A stretch of 64,000 nt of DNA, taken from contig NC_067473.1 of NCBI RefSeq assembly GCF_947179515.1, positions 79,214,626 through 79,278,625 of the forward strand, read 5' to 3'. Position numbers and translations under genes: made by a program. A model generated the notes under the pieces. That model was not told the DNA's origin. It saw only the letters and a program-made list of their open reading frames with translations, and ran no database searches. This DNA is from Apodemus sylvaticus. Its lineage: Eukaryota; Chordata; Mammalia; Rodentia; Muridae. Position 1 is the stretch's first letter, and every line of letters starts with the position of its first letter. Positions 61,331-64,000 of the stretch are shown here, in pieces.

Positions 61331-61370
61331 TCGGGCACACAGAGATTCAGAATTCAAGGGTGTCTGAGTG

Positions 61371-61417
61371 TTTATGTTTTTGTTTTTGTTTTTGTTTTTG
61401 TTTTTGTTTTTGTTTTG
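61371..61417. repeat. (TTTTTG)n simple repeat
   Basis: Seven units of tttttg. The Phe-Cys or Phe-Val frames here are repeat translations. Confidence 0.97.
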
Positions 61418-62779
61418 ACCCTCAGATTTTGGAGCAGCACTTTCAGCAATGGCGCCTTACACTTAGAATTGTAAGGCACAACTGTAATTTTTAGATTCAC
61501 TATGGCTAGATTAATTTTAGGTTTTTTGTACAGTGTGCATTTGGAAGTTTACACCTGCCACTGTGCTCTGCGTACCTGCCATGCATGAGGGGCCTTGAGC
61601 CATTGGCAGGTGCTGGAAGCTCCGAGGCTGTAGCTGTGCAGCCGATGTGATTTGCATTGTAACTGACTGTTGGTAGGTACTTCAAGGGCCTTGACTTTAT
61701 GAATTCACTTCAATTGTGCTTTAATACAATAGGATGTGTGAATTAATATTCTCTTGGTGTTTGAAGACAGAAATTCTCTATTAAGAGTCTAGTTAAAGGG
61801 TTTAAACTACTAGGATATACTTGGGAACTCTCAAATAGAAAGGTCATATTGGAATTGAGAGGGGTCAGGGAAGAGGCTTGATCAAAGACCAGATCTTCTC
61901 ATCACTGACCTTTCCTCCTTGACTTGGTCCATAAGAGTCCATAAAGATCACTGTCCTGTTGTTATCATGTGATTTACACAGCCTAAGGCAAAGATGGTGA
62001 TAACAAGAAGAACTTCCTCCATCTGTGCCTTCTCAAGCAAAACTCTCAATACCAGCCTTTGCTTCCTCACTCACTGGCCAGCCTAGACCTGCCTGTACAG
62101 CATTCACTGACGAATGGGAACAAGGAAGAAGAAAGTTGGTCCTACAGCAGTGTGTATCTGGACACATTGATTGCTGCCAAGGCCTGGGCAAGGCTAAGCC
62201 AGGGCCTGCTTGGGAAGTAAGAAGAAATGGCTGTGGGTGGCTTCCAGAGCAGGAAAGGGAAGTGAGGCTGGTGTGTGGTTCAGAACAGCTCCCAAGTACA
62301 TCTCAGTGCAGCTGCTCATTCAAGCTTTACCAATGGGACAAGTTGCCCATGCAGGCAAGATAAAACCCAGGTTGTCCCCTGACTTCTCTAAGCCCTCCCA
62401 CCATGTACAATCTCAAACATATTCTCAGTCCAGTCATTACAGTCCCCAGTGCTGAATAATACCAGGAAATGTGACCCTGGCCTAACGAGAAATCTGTCCT
62501 TCCACAGCCTTTGTCACCTGTGATCACCTCATCCTTCATAATCCCAGCCTCAGCATCCACAGTTAGGGATGGATGGAGAGCTAGGCTAGAGCTTACATGA
62601 CTGGGAGGTTATGCTAAAGAGGCTTCACACATGGCCCATGATAGACACACTGTGGGTGTTGGGAGGAGGCTACACCATAGCACTTCCTAAGTGCTGTTTA
62701 TCACCAGAGTCATAACCCAAGTGGGAGAATGAGTGGGGTGGCAGGTGGTTATAATTTCACCAAGACAACACTCAGGGAA

Positions 62780-63107
62780 TGTCTTAGTTAGGGTTTTACT
62801 GCTGTGAACAAATGCCATGACCAAGACAACTCTTACAAAGGACAACATTTAATTGGGACTGGCTTACAGGTTCAGTGGTTCAGTCCATTATCATCAAGGC
62901 GGGAACATGGTGACATCCAGGCAGGCATGGTGCAGGCAGACCTGAGAGTTCTACACCTTCATGTGAAGGCTGGTAGTAGAAGACTCACTTCCAGGCAGCT
63001 AGGGTGAGGATCTTAAGCCCACACCCACAGTGACACAAATACTCTAACAAGGCCACACCTCCTAATAGTGCCACTCCCTGAGCCAAGCACATACAGACCA
63101 TCACCTG
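62780..63107 (-). mobile_element. MaLR-type (MT/ORR1) solo LTR
   Basis: It starts tgtcttagttagggtttta and runs through gccatgaccaagacaactct, ggacaacatttaattgggac, gttcagtccattatcatcaa, gcatggtgcaggcagacctg and aaggccacacctcctaatag. It is the reverse of the LTR type at 53499, with the far end slightly eroded. Confidence 0.88.
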
Positions 63108-63260
63108 GGGGTCACCCATCTGTGACACTTAGGGAGAAGAGCCGTGGAACTGCCTGAGCAATGCAGATTGGTCCGGGAGCCAATTCTTTCCAACATCGGT
63201 GCTTCTAGTTATCCCTTCACTAGAAAGTCTCTTTTTAACCTTAACCTTCCCAATTATCAA

Positions 63261-63622
63261 TATCCTACTTAGGGTTTTTCCTCCTTTGACAAACTCCATG
63301 ATGAATAGCAGCCTAGGGAGGAAAAGGTTTGTTTCAGATTACAACTCTCAGGTTACCCTCCATCACTGAGGGAAGTCAGGACAGGAAGTGAAGCAGAGGC
63401 CATGAAGCAATACTGCTCGCTGGCTTGCTCCCCATGACTTGCTCAGCCTGCTTGCTTATACCATCCAGAACCACCTCCCCAGGGATGGCACCACCCACAG
63501 TAGGCTGGGCCCTCCCACATCAGTCATTAATCAAGATAACACCCCACAGACTTACCCTTAGGCTCAATTACTTAAAGTTACTTCTTTTCGGATGACTCTA
63601 GTTTTTGTCAGTTTGACAAAAA
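63261..63622 (-). mobile_element. MaLR-type LTR
   Basis: tcctacttagggtttttcct, caggaagtgaagcagaggcc, ctgctcgctggcttgctccc, ggctgggccctcccacatca and gatgactctagtttttgtca follow the same reverse LTR pattern as at 2728 and 40977. A short (CAAA)n run follows to 63641. Confidence 0.75.
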
Positions 63623-64000
63623 CAAACAAACAAACAAAAACCATGGTCCTGATGCCAGATTTGAGCGAGTCCTTAGATGGTTCTGCATCGTGACCCACTT
63701 CTGTGTGTAGCTGACATTTGCTTATTTTTTTCCCCTTCTCTGAGCTAGATGGGTGTTTCTGTTGTTGATTATCATATAGAATCCTGTCTTCTTTCACAGA
63801 GGCCCACAGTTAGAGCATCCCACTCTGGAACTGCTTAGGCAGCATCTACAGCAGCCAGATGCCGTCTATTCCTGTAGAATTTAAGAGCTTTGGAGCCTGG
63901 CCAGATAAAACGCAAAATCTACAGTTCTCTGAAGTCATGGGTACAGTACACCTCATTCCTCAGAGATAGCTGCCTGCTGCTTTTGCCTTTGTACTCTGGA

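Larger units (their letters stand above)
1..64000 (+). other. Chn2: Chn2 (beta-chimaerin) locus, internal part
   Basis: The four exons below share one strand and one continuous reading frame and encode the N-terminal linker, SH2 domain and SH2-C1 linker of a chimaerin. Beta2-chimaerin is a cytosolic Rac-GAP with SH2, C1 and RhoGAP domains. It is recruited to membranes by diacylglycerol and switches off Rac downstream of tyrosine kinase receptors. The first coding exon (ending before the Leu-Tyr-Gln-Leu junction) is not visible upstream. The C1 and GAP exons are not visible downstream, so the gene should extend beyond both ends. The testis-type beta1 isoform starts from a private first exon placed, as I recall, in the intron after the last exon here; I looked for it by eye and did not find it. 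Calling all of 1-64000 gene territory is an inference from the missing ends. Confidence 0.9.
39314..64000 (+). other. Chn2: Chn2 downstream intron, partial
   Basis: Begins at the donor gtaagc and has no recognised following exon by the window end. Repeats are listed separately. Stretches without any recognised feature are about 39.31-40.55, 41.62-42.21, 42.38-46.57, 46.60-47.37, 48.05-49.48, 49.62-50.08, 50.12-51.34, 51.51-52.91, 54.12-54.97, 55.18-55.61, 58.11-61.22, 61.42-62.78 and 63.62-64.00 kb. Many 80-150-codon frames at 44-46 kb overlap on both strands in GC-richer sequence and resemble nothing known. Confidence 0.75.

Noticed and set aside
39314..64000. First exon of the beta1-chimaerin isoform, or the C1-domain exons
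   Set aside because: I searched by eye for the remembered peptide starts and the Cys/His-rich C1 pattern and found neither; a short exon could still be missed without a proper alignment.

Overview
The window is nuclear DNA from a muroid rodent (mouse/rat/hamster group). It is an intron-rich stretch of one protein-coding gene on the + strand, the chimaerin gene Chn2 (beta2-chimaerin, a Rac GTPase-activating protein). The rodent assignment rests on the repeats: B1 (7SL-derived), B2/B3 and B4/ID SINEs, MT/ORR1-type MaLR LTRs, Lx-type L1 fragments, rodent URR1 hAT elements and very long CA, GA and CAGA microsatellites. I cannot resolve the species.

Four coding exons are supported by homology to the chimaerin family (from memory), by splice sites and by matching reading phase: 12628-12683 (56 nt), 33689-33720 (32 nt), 37160-37273 (114 nt) and 39028-39313 (286 nt). 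Spliced together they give one continuous frame. It runs from YQLQQEAPRPKRIICPRE through VENRPKYYGRE and the whole SH2 domain to the SH2-C1 linker ending in VEK. Residues that differ between the two paralogues point to the beta gene (Chn2) and not the alpha gene (Chn1). The first coding exon, the C1 (phorbol ester/DAG) exons and the RhoGAP exons were not found and should lie outside the window. Introns inside the window are 21,005, 3,439 and 1,754 bp; the flanking introns cover 1-12627 and 39314-64000.

Layout: 1-12.6 kb is intron with an ERV-type LTR (about 4.42-5.01 kb) and an old minus-strand L1 (about 7.68-11.77 kb) that holds an LTR which itself holds a URR1 transposon. The first exon follows at 12.6 kb. 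12.7-33.7 kb is a large intron with rodent L1 and SINE pieces and, at 25.99-26.80 kb, an L1 insertion that looks twin-primed. 33.7-39.3 kb carries the three closely spaced SH2-coding exons, with a long CA-rich array between the first two of them. 39.3-64 kb is downstream intron with five LTR pieces, two URR1 copies, a minus-strand L1 (56.1-58.1 kb) and several tandem duplications.

Almost every open reading frame of 60 codons or more is a chance ORF, a microsatellite translation or a transposon relic. I found no RNA gene, CRISPR array, CpG island, second gene or novel system. The most informative observations are the exon structure and phases, the three-layer nested insertion with target-site duplications, the twin-primed L1, two short tandem duplications and a perfect 13-bp hairpin. 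Repeat family names are from memory and have not been run against a repeat library.
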